A stretch of DNA of 64,000 bases from Phyllobacterium sp. 21LDTY02-6 (GTDB lineage: Bacteria > Pseudomonadota > Alphaproteobacteria > Rhizobiales > Rhizobiaceae). How positions within the stretch are numbered: the stretch's first letter is position 1; each line of letters opens with the position of its first letter. Below the pieces are notes generated by a model. It did no database searches. It was not told where the DNA came from and saw only the letters and a list, made by a program, of their open reading frames with translations. Made by a program: the position numbers and the translations under genes. Positions 33,833 to 42,973 of the stretch are shown in pieces. Where the stretch lies: contig NZ_JAMJWD020000002.1 of assembly GCF_023554255.2 (NCBI RefSeq), positions 551,435 through 615,434 of the forward strand, given 5' to 3'.

Positions 33833-35719
33833 CTATTCTACTTCGTGCAGGTCGGTGTCCTTCGTATCGCGAACGAAGAGCAGGCCGATGACCAGCGTCA
33901 TCGCTGCGATGACGATGGGGTACCAGAGGCCATAATAGATATCGCCCTTCGCGGCACTCATCGCGAACACAGTTGCGGGAAGCAGTCCGCCGAACCAGCC
34001 ATTGCCGATATGATAGGGCAGGGACATGCCGGTATAGCGGATGCGGGTCGGGAACATTTCCACCAGGATTGCGGCAATGGGCCCGTAGACCATGGTCACG
34101 TAGAGGACCAGGATGAACAATATGCCGATGGTCATGATCCAGTTCACCCCAGCAGGATCCGCCACCATCTTGAAGGCGCCGGCGCCCGGCACGGTGTAGA
34201 CCGGAACCTCGGTGGCGCCCGCCGCCTCTTCGGCGGTGATCAGCTTGTCCTTTACGGCCTGATCGACCGGAACCATGGACTTTTCACCGCCGCGGATAGC
34301 TGCCGCGTCCAGCGCAAGCTTGGGATTGGCGGCAACCAGTGCATCGAGCTTTGAGTCCACGACCTTTACCGGGTCGCGCACCAGCGGATAGCCTGCATCC
34401 TGCAATGCGACGTTGATGCCCTTCTTCAATGCTGCGTCCTTGGCGGCAACATCGGCACCAGCCGCAGCGGCATCATAGGATTCCACCGTTTCGCTGCCGA
34501 TCGTCACCTTGGCGGGAGTTCCTGCCGGAGCAGTCGCCGCGATGTCATAGGGGATCGAGCTCTTGGCGAGGAAGTCGGTGGCGATATCGCAGGAAGTCAC
34601 CGGCTTGCGTGTGCCGACCGGATTGAACTGGAAGTTGCAATCGCCGGGAGCGGCGGTGACAGTTGCCCGAACCGTATCCTGCGCCTGGGCGAGGGCTGGA
34701 TTGGCAGCCCAGGTCAGCGCCTTGAACAGCGGGAAGTAGGTGAGGATCGCCAGGGCAAGGCCGGCCATGATGATCGGCTTGCGCCCGATCTTGTCCGACA
34801 GCCAGCCGAAGAAGACGAAGAAGCCGGTGCCGAGAAGAAGTGCGATCGCGATCATGATGTTGACTGACTGGCCGTCGACCTTGAGCACGTTCTGGAGGAA
34901 GAACAGCGCGTAGAACTGGCCGGAATACCACACGACGGCCTGGCCGGCGGTGAGGCCGAAAAGGGCGAGCAGGGCCAGCTTTGCATTCTTCCATTGGCCG
35001 AAGGCTTCGGATAGCGGTGCCTTGGAACCCTTGCCCTCTTCCTTCATGCGCTGGAAGGTCGGCGATTCACTCAGCGAAAGCCGGATCCAGACCGAGACGC
35101 CGAGGAGGACGAAGGAAAGGATGAAGGGAACGCGCCAGCCCCAGGCGGCGAAGGCTTCCTTGCCGAGCCAGTTCTGGATCACCAGAATGACGATGAGCGA
35201 CAGGAACAGGCCGAGCGTGGCGGTCGTCTGGATCCACGACGTGTAGTAGCCGCGCCTGTTGCTGGGCGCATGTTCGGCCACATAGGTGGCAGCACCACCA
35301 TACTCACCGCCGAGCGCCAGGCCTTGCAGCATGCGCAGCAGCAGCAGAATGATCGGCGCCGCGATGCCCCAGCTCGCGGAGCCGGGAAGCACGCCCACCA
35401 GGAAGGTGGACAGACCCATGATCAGGATCGTGACGAGGAAGGTATATTTGCGGCCGACGAGATCGCCGATCCGGCCGAAGACCAATGCACCGAAGGGCCG
35501 CACGAGGAAGCCGGCGGCAAATGCCAGCAGGGCAAAGATGTTGCGTGTCGCTTCAGGATATTCGCTGAAGAAGGCCGTGCCGATAAAGGCCGCCAGTGAG
35601 CCGTAAAGATAGAAGTCGTACCATTCGAAGACGGTGCCGAGCGACGAGGCGAAGATGACTTTCTTCTCCTCTCGCGTCATACCTCGCCGAGAATCGTCGG
35701 CTACGGTTGTGGATGCCAT
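33833..35719 (-). CDS. MFS transporter of the metabolite:H+ symporter type with large periplasmic insert
   Basis: A 628-residue inner-membrane protein. The N-terminal half has FASSLGTVFEWYDFYLYG, the GRIGDLVGRK loop 2-3 motif and LRMLQGLALGGEYGGA, typical of the MHS/ProP/ShiA branch. The second GR-type loop is SDKIGRKP (about 308-315). Between TM9 (about 315-333) and TM10 (from about 526) lies an insert of about 190 residues (336-524), rich in Ala, Asp, Lys and Val, with two cysteines (C361, C377). The usual loop is about 10 residues. The substrate is not predictable. It is convergent with leuB. Confidence 0.88.
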   Translation of the reverse strand: MASTTVADDSRRGMTREEKKVIFASSLGTVFEWYDFYLYGSLAAFIGTAFFSEYPEATRNIFALLAFAAGFLVRPFGALVFGRIGDLVGRKYTFLVTILIMGLSTFLVGVLPGSASWGIAAPIILLLLRMLQGLALGGEYGGAATYVAEHAPSNRRGYYTSWIQTTATLGLFLSLIVILVIQNWLGKEAFAAWGWRVPFILSFVLLGVSVWIRLSLSESPTFQRMKEEGKGSKAPLSEAFGQWKNAKLALLALFGLTAGQAVVWYSGQFYALFFLQNVLKVDGQSVNIMIAIALLLGTGFFVFFGWLSDKIGRKPIIMAGLALAILTYFPLFKALTWAANPALAQAQDTVRATVTAAPGDCNFQFNPVGTRKPVTSCDIATDFLAKSSIPYDIAATAPAGTPAKVTIGSETVESYDAAAAGADVAAKDAALKKGINVALQDAGYPLVRDPVKVVDSKLDALVAANPKLALDAAAIRGGEKSMVPVDQAVKDKLITAEEAAGATEVPVYTVPGAGAFKMVADPAGVNWIMTIGILFILVLYVTMVYGPIAAILVEMFPTRIRYTGMSLPYHIGNGWFGGLLPATVFAMSAAKGDIYYGLWYPIVIAAMTLVIGLLFVRDTKDTDLHEVE

Positions 35720-36055
35720 TTCGTTTCCTCCCAGAAAACTGCAGTTAAGCCAAAGGGGATTTCACTCCGATATCTCCGCTTGGTCCCCTCCAACGCCGAT
35801 GTTAGCCATGATCTTCTGTTCGCGAGAGCATTCAAATGATCATGTACTGGTCAACGTCCTCCGGATTATCTTTCCCCTCAAGGTCATCTACCCATCGAAC
35901 AGGCGAATTGTTGTCCAATTATTGAAGAAAGCAAAGCCCGCTTCTTGGGGTAAATGTCTAAAATTGTGCGTAACGCGACATATTCTTGCTGTTTAAACAT
36001 GCAATTGACTCTTTTGGGAAAGTGCGTACAAGCACAGGCGGACAAGGAGACCAGC
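35720..36055. other. Intergenic region with a likely promoter for the asd leader
   Basis: This 336-bp region between the divergent MFS gene and the asd leader has no gene that I can support. Near its right end TTGACT (36005-36010), a 16-bp spacer and TACAAG (36027-36032) form a reasonable promoter about 12 nt before the leader peptide's AAGGAG. Confidence 0.4.
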
Positions 36056-36187
36056 GTGCGTAGCGAATCGACAGCGCTATTTTCGGCAAAGGGCGGCGGC
36101 ATTCATGCCGGCTGCATCGGCATGTCTGCTCCTTCGATCACCATTTCGGCCAAACCGACTGTTAAAACGACCATCAAAACGGTCTGA
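36056..36187 (+). CDS. Putative asd leader peptide rich in Thr, Ile and Lys
   Basis: A 43-codon frame starting at GTG 36056 with an ideal AAGGAG 6 nt upstream. The last 17 codons read SITISAKPTVKTTIKTV: five Thr, three Ile, three Lys and two Val. Threonine, isoleucine and lysine are all end products of the pathway that the next gene, asd, feeds. The stop is followed at 15 nt by two adjacent hairpins and then asd. This is the architecture of transcription attenuation as in the thr and ilv operons. No homologue was checked. Confidence 0.55.
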   Translation: MRSESTALFSAKGGGIHAGCIGMSAPSITISAKPTVKTTIKTV

Positions 36188-36201
36188 TTTCCCTTGGCCT
36201 G

Positions 36202-36252
36202 CTCGCCCCTCCCGGGTCCGGCCCGGGGCGAGACCCGCGGTGGCCGGCGGGT
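36202..36252 (+). promoter_or_regulatory. Attenuator-like hairpins between leader peptide and asd
   Basis: Hairpin A pairs CTCGCCCC (36202-36209) with GGGGCGAG (36225-36232), an 8-bp perfect stem. Hairpin B starts at the next base: ACCCGC (36233-36238) with GCGGGT (36247-36252) followed by TT. The segments CCGGCC in A's loop and GGCCGG in B's loop are complementary, so alternative folds exist. The T tract is short, so the mechanism may differ from simple termination. Confidence 0.45.
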
Positions 36253-36284
36253 TTGCACAAGCGGAGAGGGACAGGAGACACAAA

Positions 36285-37319
36285 ATGAGTTTCAAGGTTG
36301 CAGTAGTCGGCGCCACGGGCAATGTGGGCCGCGAGATGCTGACGATACTGGAAGAGCGCGGCTTCCCGGTCAGTGAAGTGGTGCCGCTGGCCTCGCGGCG
36401 TTCGCAGGGCACGGAAGTTTCCTTCGGCGACAAGACGTTGAAGGTGCGCGCGCTCGACAATTATGACTTTTCGGACACGGATATCTGCCTGATGTCGGCC
36501 GGCGGCAATGTCTCCAAGGAATGGTCGCCGAAGATCGGCGCGCAGGGCTGTGTCGTCATCGACAATTCGTCGGCCTGGCGCTACGATTCCAATGTTCCGC
36601 TGATCGTCCCGGAGGTCAATCCCGACGCCATTTCCGGCTTCTCCAAGAAGAACATCATCGCCAATCCGAACTGCTCCACGGCGCAGCTCGTCGTGGCCTT
36701 GAAGCCGCTGCACGACCGGGCCCGCATCAAGCGCGTCGTCGTCTCTACCTACCAGTCGGTATCCGGTGCCGGCAAGGAGGGCATGGATGAGCTGTTCGAA
36801 CAGTCGCGAGCCGTGTTCGTCGCCGATCCGGTAACGGCCAAGAAGTTTACCAAGCGCATCGCGTTCAACGTCATTCCTCATATCGACGTCTTCATGGAAG
36901 ACGGCAATACGAAGGAAGAGTGGAAGATGGTGGCGGAAACCAAGAAGATGCTGGATCCGAAGATCAAGCTGACTGCGACCTGCGTCCGCGTGCCGGTGTT
37001 CATCGGCCATTCGGAAGCCGTGAACATCGAATTCGACGCGCCGATGAGCGCGGAGGAGGCGCGGGAGATCCTGTCCAATGCTCCAGGCTGCCTGGTCGTC
37101 GATCGCCGCGAAGATGCCGGCTATATCACGCCCTATGAGGCTGCAGGCGAGGATGCGACCTATATTTCACGCATCCGCGAGGACATCACGGTCGAAAACG
37201 GACTTTCGCTGTGGGTTGTTTCCGACAATCTGCGCAAGGGCGCGGCACTGAACACCATACAGATCGCCGAGTTGCTGGTCGCACGGGGGCTGATCCAGCC
37301 CAAGCAGATCGCAGCCTAG
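36285..37319 (+). CDS. asd: Aspartate-semialdehyde dehydrogenase
   Basis: A 344-residue NADP-dependent enzyme that makes aspartate semialdehyde, the branch point to lysine, methionine, threonine and isoleucine. It begins FKVAVVGATGNVGREMLTIL and has the catalytic cysteine C130 in NPNCST, with QSVSGAGKEGMDEL later. AGGAG lies 6-7 nt before the ATG at 36285. An in-frame upstream ATG (36105) would add 60 non-homologous residues across the leader hairpins and is rejected. Confidence 0.96.
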   Translation: MSFKVAVVGATGNVGREMLTILEERGFPVSEVVPLASRRSQGTEVSFGDKTLKVRALDNYDFSDTDICLMSAGGNVSKEWSPKIGAQGCVVIDNSSAWRYDSNVPLIVPEVNPDAISGFSKKNIIANPNCSTAQLVVALKPLHDRARIKRVVVSTYQSVSGAGKEGMDELFEQSRAVFVADPVTAKKFTKRIAFNVIPHIDVFMEDGNTKEEWKMVAETKKMLDPKIKLTATCVRVPVFIGHSEAVNIEFDAPMSAEEAREILSNAPGCLVVDRREDAGYITPYEAAGEDATYISRIREDITVENGLSLWVVSDNLRKGAALNTIQIAELLVARGLIQPKQIAA

Positions 37320-37342
37320 GCGGTTTTCAGTTCAATCACTTG

Positions 37343-37366
37343 AAAGGGCGTCTCTTGGCGCCCTTT
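37343..37366. terminator. Bidirectional terminator between asd and ohrR
   Basis: An 8-bp stem AAAGGGCG / CGCCCTTT is followed by further T residues on the plus strand and located between two convergent genes. On the minus strand it lies immediately after the ohrR stop. Confidence 0.85.
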
Positions 37367-37367
37367 T

Positions 37368-37826
37368 TCATTTTGCGTCATCTATGCTGGCGATCAGCTT
37401 CTGCCGCAGCTCCATCAGCTCGGCCCTCAGCGTCTTTGCCTCGCCCATCGAGCAACCGAAGGCCTTTCCCATTGCCAGCGGTACGGATTCTGCCTTTTCG
37501 CGCATGGCTTCTCCCGCATCGGTGAGGCCGATCAGCACCTGTCTCTCGTCGCTGCGGTCGCGGGTGCGGGTAATCAGTCCCGCAATCTCCAGCCGCTTCA
37601 ACAGGGGCGTGAGCGTTCCGGAGTCGAGCCCGAGCTTCTCGCCGATCGATTTTACGGCCTGGTTTTTCTGCTCCCACAATACCACCATGACGAGATATTG
37701 CGGGTAGGTCAGGTTCAGCGCCGCCAAACGAGGCTGATAGGCCCGGGTCAGCGCATTCGCCGTCGAATAGATGGCAAAGCAAAGAAAATTTTCGAGTTTG
37801 AGATTGCTCTCGCCCGCATCGCGCAT
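37368..37826 (-). CDS. ohrR: MarR-family organic hydroperoxide sensor OhrR
   Basis: A 152-residue winged-helix repressor. The N-terminal LENFLCFAIYSTANALTRAY carries the single peroxide-sensing cysteine (C16) of OhrR. The DNA-binding wing region is GTLTPLLKRLEIAGLITRTRDRSDERQ. It is divergent from ohr with two repeated motifs between them, so it most likely represses ohr and itself until oxidised. Confidence 0.93.
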   Translation of the reverse strand: MRDAGESNLKLENFLCFAIYSTANALTRAYQPRLAALNLTYPQYLVMVVLWEQKNQAVKSIGEKLGLDSGTLTPLLKRLEIAGLITRTRDRSDERQVLIGLTDAGEAMREKAESVPLAMGKAFGCSMGEAKTLRAELMELRQKLIASIDDAK

Positions 37827-37872
37827 TTGTCCGCTCCGTTCAATGATCGACCAGCATAATCGACCGATTTCG

Positions 37873-37932
37873 ATTGCACATCATTTAATTTAGCATCACG
37901 TGCAAAATATCTATTGCACACAATTTAATTTT
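37873..37932. promoter_or_regulatory. Two OhrR-type operators between ohrR and ohr
   Basis: ATTGCACA followed by a TTTAATT tract occurs at 37873-37890 and again at 37913-37932, exactly 40 bp apart in the same orientation. The second copy continues into a dyad TTGCACA-N11-TGTGCAA-like arrangement (37914-37937). AT-rich dyads of this type are OhrR targets. Confidence 0.6.
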
Positions 37933-37975
37933 GTGCAATTTAATAGCCATACCAACCAAGCAAAGGACCAGGACG

Positions 37976-38398
37976 ATGAGCATTCTCTATACGACTGAAG
38001 CAACGGCAACCGGTGGTCGCGACGGAAGCGCCAGGAGCGTCGATGGACGGCTGGCTGTCACGCTTTCGACGCCAAAGGAACTGGGCGGCAATGGAGCCGA
38101 GGGAACCAACCCCGAGCAGCTGTTCGCGGCCGGCTACTCGGCATGCTTTCTCGGCGCCCTGAAATTCGTTGCCTCGAAGCGCAAGATCAAATTGTCCGAG
38201 GAGACTTCCGTCACCGCCACTGTCGGCATCGGACCGCGCGCGGACGGCAAGGGCTTCGGACTCGACGTCGCGCTCAAGGTGTCGGTACCCGGCATCGAAG
38301 GCAATGTCGCAAGGGAGCTTGCCGACGAAGCCCATATCGTCTGCCCCTATTCGGAAGCCACGCGCAGCAATCTGGCTGTTCGCATAGATGTCGCGTGA
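37976..38398 (+). CDS. ohr: Organic hydroperoxide resistance protein Ohr
   Basis: A 140-residue thiol peroxidase of the Ohr/OsmC fold. The two catalytic cysteines are C57 (GYSACF) and C124 ([10 protein letters not shown]); N-terminal [14 protein letters not shown] is typical. It reduces organic and fatty-acid hydroperoxides using lipoylated proteins. It is divergent from ohrR. AGGA lies just before the ATG. Confidence 0.96.
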   Translation: MSILYTTEATATGGRDGSARSVDGRLAVTLSTPKELGGNGAEGTNPEQLFAAGYSACFLGALKFVASKRKIKLSEETSVTATVGIGPRADGKGFGLDVALKVSVPGIEGNVARELADEAHIVCPYSEATRSNLAVRIDVA

Positions 38399-38405
38399 GG
38401 CGGAT

Positions 38406-39359
38406 ATGACGGCTTCGCATCTCGCAACGCGCCGTTCCTTCCTCGCGGCCAGCGCCGGTCTTGCGGCCATGGTCGCCCTGCCGGGAACGGCAGCCACATC
38501 CACTATCAACAGCGAAATCCCGAAAGGAAACAGGACCATGGCCCGCTTCAACACCAAGGACGGCACGGAAATCTACTACAAGGACTGGGGCACGGGGCAG
38601 CCGGTGGTGTTCAGCCATGGCTGGCCGCTGACGGCCGACGCCTGGGAAGACCAGATGGTCTTTCTCGGATTGAACGGTTATCGCGTCATCGCCCATGATC
38701 GGCGCGGCCATGGGCGTTCCGGCCAGAGCTGGGATGGCAACCATATGGATCAATATGCGGACGATCTGGCGGAGTTGTTCGAAAAGCTGGACCTGAAGGA
38801 CGCGATCATGGTCGGACACTCCACCGGCGGTGGCGAGGTGGCCCGTTATATCGGTCGCCATGGCACCAGGCGCGTGGCCAAGGCCGTGCTCGTTGGGGCC
38901 GTCCCTCCGATCATGCTCAAGACCGAGGCCAATCCGGAAGGCCTGCCGATCGATGTGTTCAACGGCATCCGCGATGGCGTGACGGCGGATCGCTCGCAGT
39001 TCTTCAAGGATCTGACGATACCGTTCTACGGCGCCAACCGGCCGGGTGCGAAAGTATCGGACGGCATGCGCGAGGCATTCTGGCTGCAGGGCATGCAGGG
39101 TGGGCTGAAGAACGAGCTCGATTGCATCAAGGCCTTCTCGGAAACCGATTTCACCGAGGATTTGAAGAAGTTCGACGTGCCGACATTGATCGTCCATGGC
39201 GATGACGACCAGATCGTGCCGATTGCCGCTTCCGCCCACAAAGCCGCCAAGCTCGTCAAGGGCGCCGAACTGAAAGTCTATCCGGGCGCCCCGCATGGCC
39301 TGGCCACCACACATAAGGACCAGCTCAACAGGGACCTGCTGGCTTTCGCCAGGTCCTGA
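38406..39359 (+). CDS. Alpha/beta hydrolase (non-haem chloroperoxidase/esterase type) with Tat-like N-terminus
   Basis: From residue 45 it is a typical chloroperoxidase-type hydrolase: [20 protein letters not shown], oxyanion region SHGWPL, nucleophile in GHSTGGGE, and a late GDDDQIVP and HGL with the catalytic Asp and His. The full frame (317 aa, ATG 38406, GAGG upstream) adds [20 protein letters not shown], a twin-arginine signal. A second start at ATG 38538 with AGGA upstream would give a 273-residue cytosolic enzyme, the usual family length. It is 7 nt after ohr, so it is probably co-induced by peroxide. Confidence 0.88.
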   Translation: MTASHLATRRSFLAASAGLAAMVALPGTAATSTINSEIPKGNRTMARFNTKDGTEIYYKDWGTGQPVVFSHGWPLTADAWEDQMVFLGLNGYRVIAHDRRGHGRSGQSWDGNHMDQYADDLAELFEKLDLKDAIMVGHSTGGGEVARYIGRHGTRRVAKAVLVGAVPPIMLKTEANPEGLPIDVFNGIRDGVTADRSQFFKDLTIPFYGANRPGAKVSDGMREAFWLQGMQGGLKNELDCIKAFSETDFTEDLKKFDVPTLIVHGDDDQIVPIAASAHKAAKLVKGAELKVYPGAPHGLATTHKDQLNRDLLAFARS

Positions 39360-39385
39360 GGTCGAGCTACGGGAAGAGCGAGCTG

Positions 39386-41434
39386 TTAGAGCCCGCGCTT
39401 CTCGATCATGGCTTCGGGTGATGGCATCCTGCCGCGGAAGGCCTTGTAGAGATCCTCGGGATCTCTGCTGCCTCCCGCGGCATAGATATGCTTCTTCAAC
39501 TTGGCAGCGAGTTCTGCATTGAATACGTCGCCGGTCTCCTCGAATGCCTTGAAGGCGTCGGCATCAAGGACTTCCGACCACATGTAGGAGTAGTAGCCGG
39601 CCGAATAGCCATCGCCCGAGAACACATGGGTGAAATGCGGCGTGCGGTGGCGCATGATGATCGCCTCGGGCATGGCGAGACGCTTCAATGCTTCCGCCTC
39701 GAATGCGATGGGATCGGAGGTCGGCGCATCGCCGGCGTGAAACGCCATGTCCACCAGGGCGGAAGCGGTGAATTCCACCGTATTGAAGCCGGCATTGAAG
39801 GTCTGGGCCGCGATCACCTTGTCCAGAAGCGCCTTCGGCATCGGCTGGCCGGTGCGATAATGGATGGCGAACTGCTCGAGAATGGCGGGCGTCGTCAGCC
39901 AATGTTCGTAGAGTTGCGATGGAAGCTCGACGAAATCGCGCGCCACCGAAGTGCCGGATACCGCCGGCCAGGTCACGTCGGACAACAGTCCATGCAAGGC
40001 ATGGCCGAATTCGTGGAACAGGGTGCGCGCGCCGTCGAGGGAGAGCAGCGCCGGCTCGCCCTTCGGCGGCTTGGCGAAGTTCATGACATTGTAGATGATC
40101 GGCTTCTGCTCGCCGTCCAGCCTGTGCTGGGATCGCAGCGCGCTCATCCACGCGCCGGACCGCTTCGACTGCCGGTTGAAATAATCGCCGAGGAACACGC
40201 CGCGCTCAGTGCCGTCGGGGTTGAACACCTGCCATACGCGCACGTCGGGATGCCAGAGCGGAACGCCGCTCCTCTCCTTGAACGTGACGCCGAACAGCCG
40301 CGTCGCGACGTCGAAACAGGCATCGATGATCTTCTCGAGCTGCAGGTAGGGTTTCAGCTCGGCCTCGTCGAAGGAGAATTTCTCATTGCGCAGCTTTTCC
40401 GCATAATAGCGCCAATCCCAGGGTTCGACCTGGTGATTGCGCCCTTCCGCCGCGATCAGCCTTTGCAGTTCCGCCTGCTCCTCGCCGGCCCGCGCCTTGG
40501 CCCGTTCCCAGACAGGCTCCAGCAGGTCCATGACGGCCTTCGGCGTCTTGGCCATCGTATTGTCGAGCTTGTAGGCAGCAAAACTGCCATAGCCGAGAAG
40601 CCGGGCCTTCTCCGTGCGCAACGCCACCATCTCGGCGACGATGGCGACATTGTCGGTCTCGCCGCCATTTTCGCCCCTTGCCGCCCAGGCGCGGAACGCC
40701 TTCTCGCGCAGGGTGCGGTTTTCCGAAAAGGACAGGAACGGTTCGATGATGGAGCGCGACAGCGTCACCGCCCATGCGTCGGGTCGGCCGCGTTCCTCCG
40801 ACGCGCCGCGCATGGCATCGCGCACGAAATCCGGAAGGCCGGCCAGTTCGTCCTCGCTTTCCAGGAACAGCGCCCATTCCGCCTCGTCCTTCAGTACATT
40901 CTGCCCGAAGCGTGCACCGAGGCCGGCCAGCCTTTCATTGATGTCCGCAAGCCTTGCCTTGCCCTGTTCGTCCAGCCGCGCGCCGCTGCGCACGAAGCCT
41001 TTCCAGGTTTCTGCCAGTACGCGATCGGTTTCCGGGTCGAGCCCAAGCAGATCGCGCTGCTCGTAGAGCGAGTCGATGCGGGCGAAAAGCTTTGGATTCA
41101 TCATGATGGAAGATGAATGCCGCGCCATCTTTGGCGCAATCTCACGCTCCATCGCCTGGATTTGATCATTGGTGTGCGCGCCGGCGCGCATCCAGAATAT
41201 CGACGAGATCCGGTCCAGGGCCTGGCCCGACAATTGCAGTTGCTTGAGCGTGTTCTCGACCGTCGGCGCTTCGGGATGCGAGATGATTGCCTCTATGTCC
41301 TGAAGATCGCTGGCCAGCGCCATGTCGAAGGCAGGCCCGAAATCCGCGTCGCTGAACGCCGTGAAATCGGGAAGCCCCAGCGGTCCGGTCCAATCGAACA
41401 GGGCGGTGTTGACGGCTGGTCGGGCAGCGCACAT
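39386..41434 (-). CDS. M3-family oligopeptidase (Dcp/OpdA type)
   Basis: A 682-residue zinc peptidase. The active site HEFGH is at 474-478 with the downstream acidic ligand region. It has other M3 landmarks such as YYAEKLRNEKFSFDEAELKPYL and DYFNRQSKRSGAWM. It lacks a signal peptide and probably degrades short peptides in the cytosol. The ATG at 41434 (TGGAG 7 nt upstream) is preferred over 41446. It is convergent with the hydrolase gene. Confidence 0.92.
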   Translation of the reverse strand: MCAARPAVNTALFDWTGPLGLPDFTAFSDADFGPAFDMALASDLQDIEAIISHPEAPTVENTLKQLQLSGQALDRISSIFWMRAGAHTNDQIQAMEREIAPKMARHSSSIMMNPKLFARIDSLYEQRDLLGLDPETDRVLAETWKGFVRSGARLDEQGKARLADINERLAGLGARFGQNVLKDEAEWALFLESEDELAGLPDFVRDAMRGASEERGRPDAWAVTLSRSIIEPFLSFSENRTLREKAFRAWAARGENGGETDNVAIVAEMVALRTEKARLLGYGSFAAYKLDNTMAKTPKAVMDLLEPVWERAKARAGEEQAELQRLIAAEGRNHQVEPWDWRYYAEKLRNEKFSFDEAELKPYLQLEKIIDACFDVATRLFGVTFKERSGVPLWHPDVRVWQVFNPDGTERGVFLGDYFNRQSKRSGAWMSALRSQHRLDGEQKPIIYNVMNFAKPPKGEPALLSLDGARTLFHEFGHALHGLLSDVTWPAVSGTSVARDFVELPSQLYEHWLTTPAILEQFAIHYRTGQPMPKALLDKVIAAQTFNAGFNTVEFTASALVDMAFHAGDAPTSDPIAFEAEALKRLAMPEAIIMRHRTPHFTHVFSGDGYSAGYYSYMWSEVLDADAFKAFEETGDVFNAELAAKLKKHIYAAGGSRDPEDLYKAFRGRMPSPEAMIEKRGL

Positions 41435-41569
41435 GGCGAACTCCATCTGGATGATTTGAGGCTTTTCAGGCTATCCCGCCGTGGCAGCACCGCAGCAGGA
41501 CTATCAGCAAGGTAGGTATAATCGCCGCAGAGGCAAGAGGGCAGGCACAGGCGGCCCGCCCCCTTCCGA

Positions 41570-42793
41570 TCAGCTGCCGCGCTTGCGGGCGGCGAGAGTG
41601 CGCAGGCGCAGGGCGTTCAAGCGGATGAAGCCGGCGGCATCCTTCTGGTCATAGGCGCCGCGATCGTCCTCGAATGTCACCAGCGCATCGGAATAGAGCG
41701 ACTTGTCGGACTTGCGGCCGCAGACCATGACATTGCCCTTGTAGAGTTTCAGGCGCACGGTTCCTTCGACATCCTCCTGGCTCCGGTCGATCATCGCCTG
41801 GAGCATTTCGCGCTCCGGCGAATACCAGAAGCCATTATAGATCAGTTCCGCATAGCGCGGCATGAACTCGTCCTTCAGATGCGCCGCGCCGCGATCGAGC
41901 GTGATCGACTCCATCGCACGGTGCGCCGCGAGCAATATCGTGCCGCCCGGCGTCTCGTAGACGCCACGCGACTTCATGCCGACGAAGCGGTTTTCCACCA
42001 GGTCGAGCCTGCCGATACCATTGTCGCGGCCGAGATCGTTGAGCGTCTTGAGCAGGGTTGCCGGCGACAGGGGCTTGCCGTCAATGGCAACCGCATCGCC
42101 CTTTTCGAAGGCGATCTCGATTTCGGTCACCTTGTCGGGCGCCTCCATCGGCGAAATCGTGCGCTGGTGCACATATTCCGGCGCCTCCTGCCAGGGATCT
42201 TCCAGGACCTTGCCTTCGGAAGAGGAATGCAGAAGATTGGCGTCGACCGAGAACGGCGCCTCGCCGAGCTTGTCCTTGGCGATCGGAATCTGGTGCTCGC
42301 GGGCGAATTCGAGCAGATCCGTCCGGGATTTGAACGACCAGTCGCGCCAGGGTGCGATCACCTTGATGTCGGGGTTCAGCGCATAGGCCGAGAGCTCGAA
42401 CCGCACCTGGTCGTTGCCCTTGCCGGTCGCGCCATGGGCGATGGCGTCAGCGCCGGTGCGCGCGGCGATATCGACCAGATGCTTCGAGATGAGCGGGCGT
42501 GCTATGGACGTGCCCAGCAGGTAGACACCCTCATAGACCGCATTGGCGCGGAACATTGGAAAGACGAAGTCGCGGACGAATTCCTCGCGCACGTCCTCGA
42601 TGTAGATTTCCTTGATGCCGAGCATTTCGGCCTTCTTGCGTGCCGGCTCCAGCTCCTCGCCCTGGCCGAGATCGGCGGTGAAGGTAACGACTTCCGCGCC
42701 GAGTTCCGTCTGCAACCATTTCAGGATGATCGATGTATCGAGACCGCCCGAATAGGCAAGCACGACCTTCTTGACGTCTTTCCATTTGTTCAT
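41570..42793 (-). CDS. argG: Argininosuccinate synthase
   Basis: A 407-residue ATP-dependent ligase of arginine synthesis. The P-loop-like ATP site is AYSGGLDTS (residues 13-21), followed by [13 protein letters not shown] and [15 protein letters not shown]. The start at 42793 gives the standard N-terminus ([17 protein letters not shown]); the longer upstream frame is non-homologous. It is of normal length. Confidence 0.97.
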   Translation of the reverse strand: MNKWKDVKKVVLAYSGGLDTSIILKWLQTELGAEVVTFTADLGQGEELEPARKKAEMLGIKEIYIEDVREEFVRDFVFPMFRANAVYEGVYLLGTSIARPLISKHLVDIAARTGADAIAHGATGKGNDQVRFELSAYALNPDIKVIAPWRDWSFKSRTDLLEFAREHQIPIAKDKLGEAPFSVDANLLHSSSEGKVLEDPWQEAPEYVHQRTISPMEAPDKVTEIEIAFEKGDAVAIDGKPLSPATLLKTLNDLGRDNGIGRLDLVENRFVGMKSRGVYETPGGTILLAAHRAMESITLDRGAAHLKDEFMPRYAELIYNGFWYSPEREMLQAMIDRSQEDVEGTVRLKLYKGNVMVCGRKSDKSLYSDALVTFEDDRGAYDQKDAAGFIRLNALRLRTLAARKRGS

Positions 42794-42973
42794 TGTGTTT
42801 TCCTGCTTTCGACCGGCCGTGGCTCCACCGGCATAATCATTTGCCGGTCTTGTAGCATTTGGGCCGCGCTTGGCAAGATCGGCGGCGGATGAGCAGGGCC
42901 GGCGGGGCACAAAATAGCGATGGCGCTGCTATCGGTTTCGCGTTAGTTTCCGGCGAATTTGCTGGAGGTACGA

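Noticed and set aside
36105-36284. Upstream start for asd at ATG 36105
   Set aside because: It would add 60 non-homologous residues across the hairpins; ATG 36285 has AGGAG and the family N-terminus.
39488-41116. 542-codon plus-strand frame
   Set aside because: It lies entirely opposite the M3 peptidase, whose HEFGH site and family motifs are intact; the frame is a GC-rich antisense shadow.
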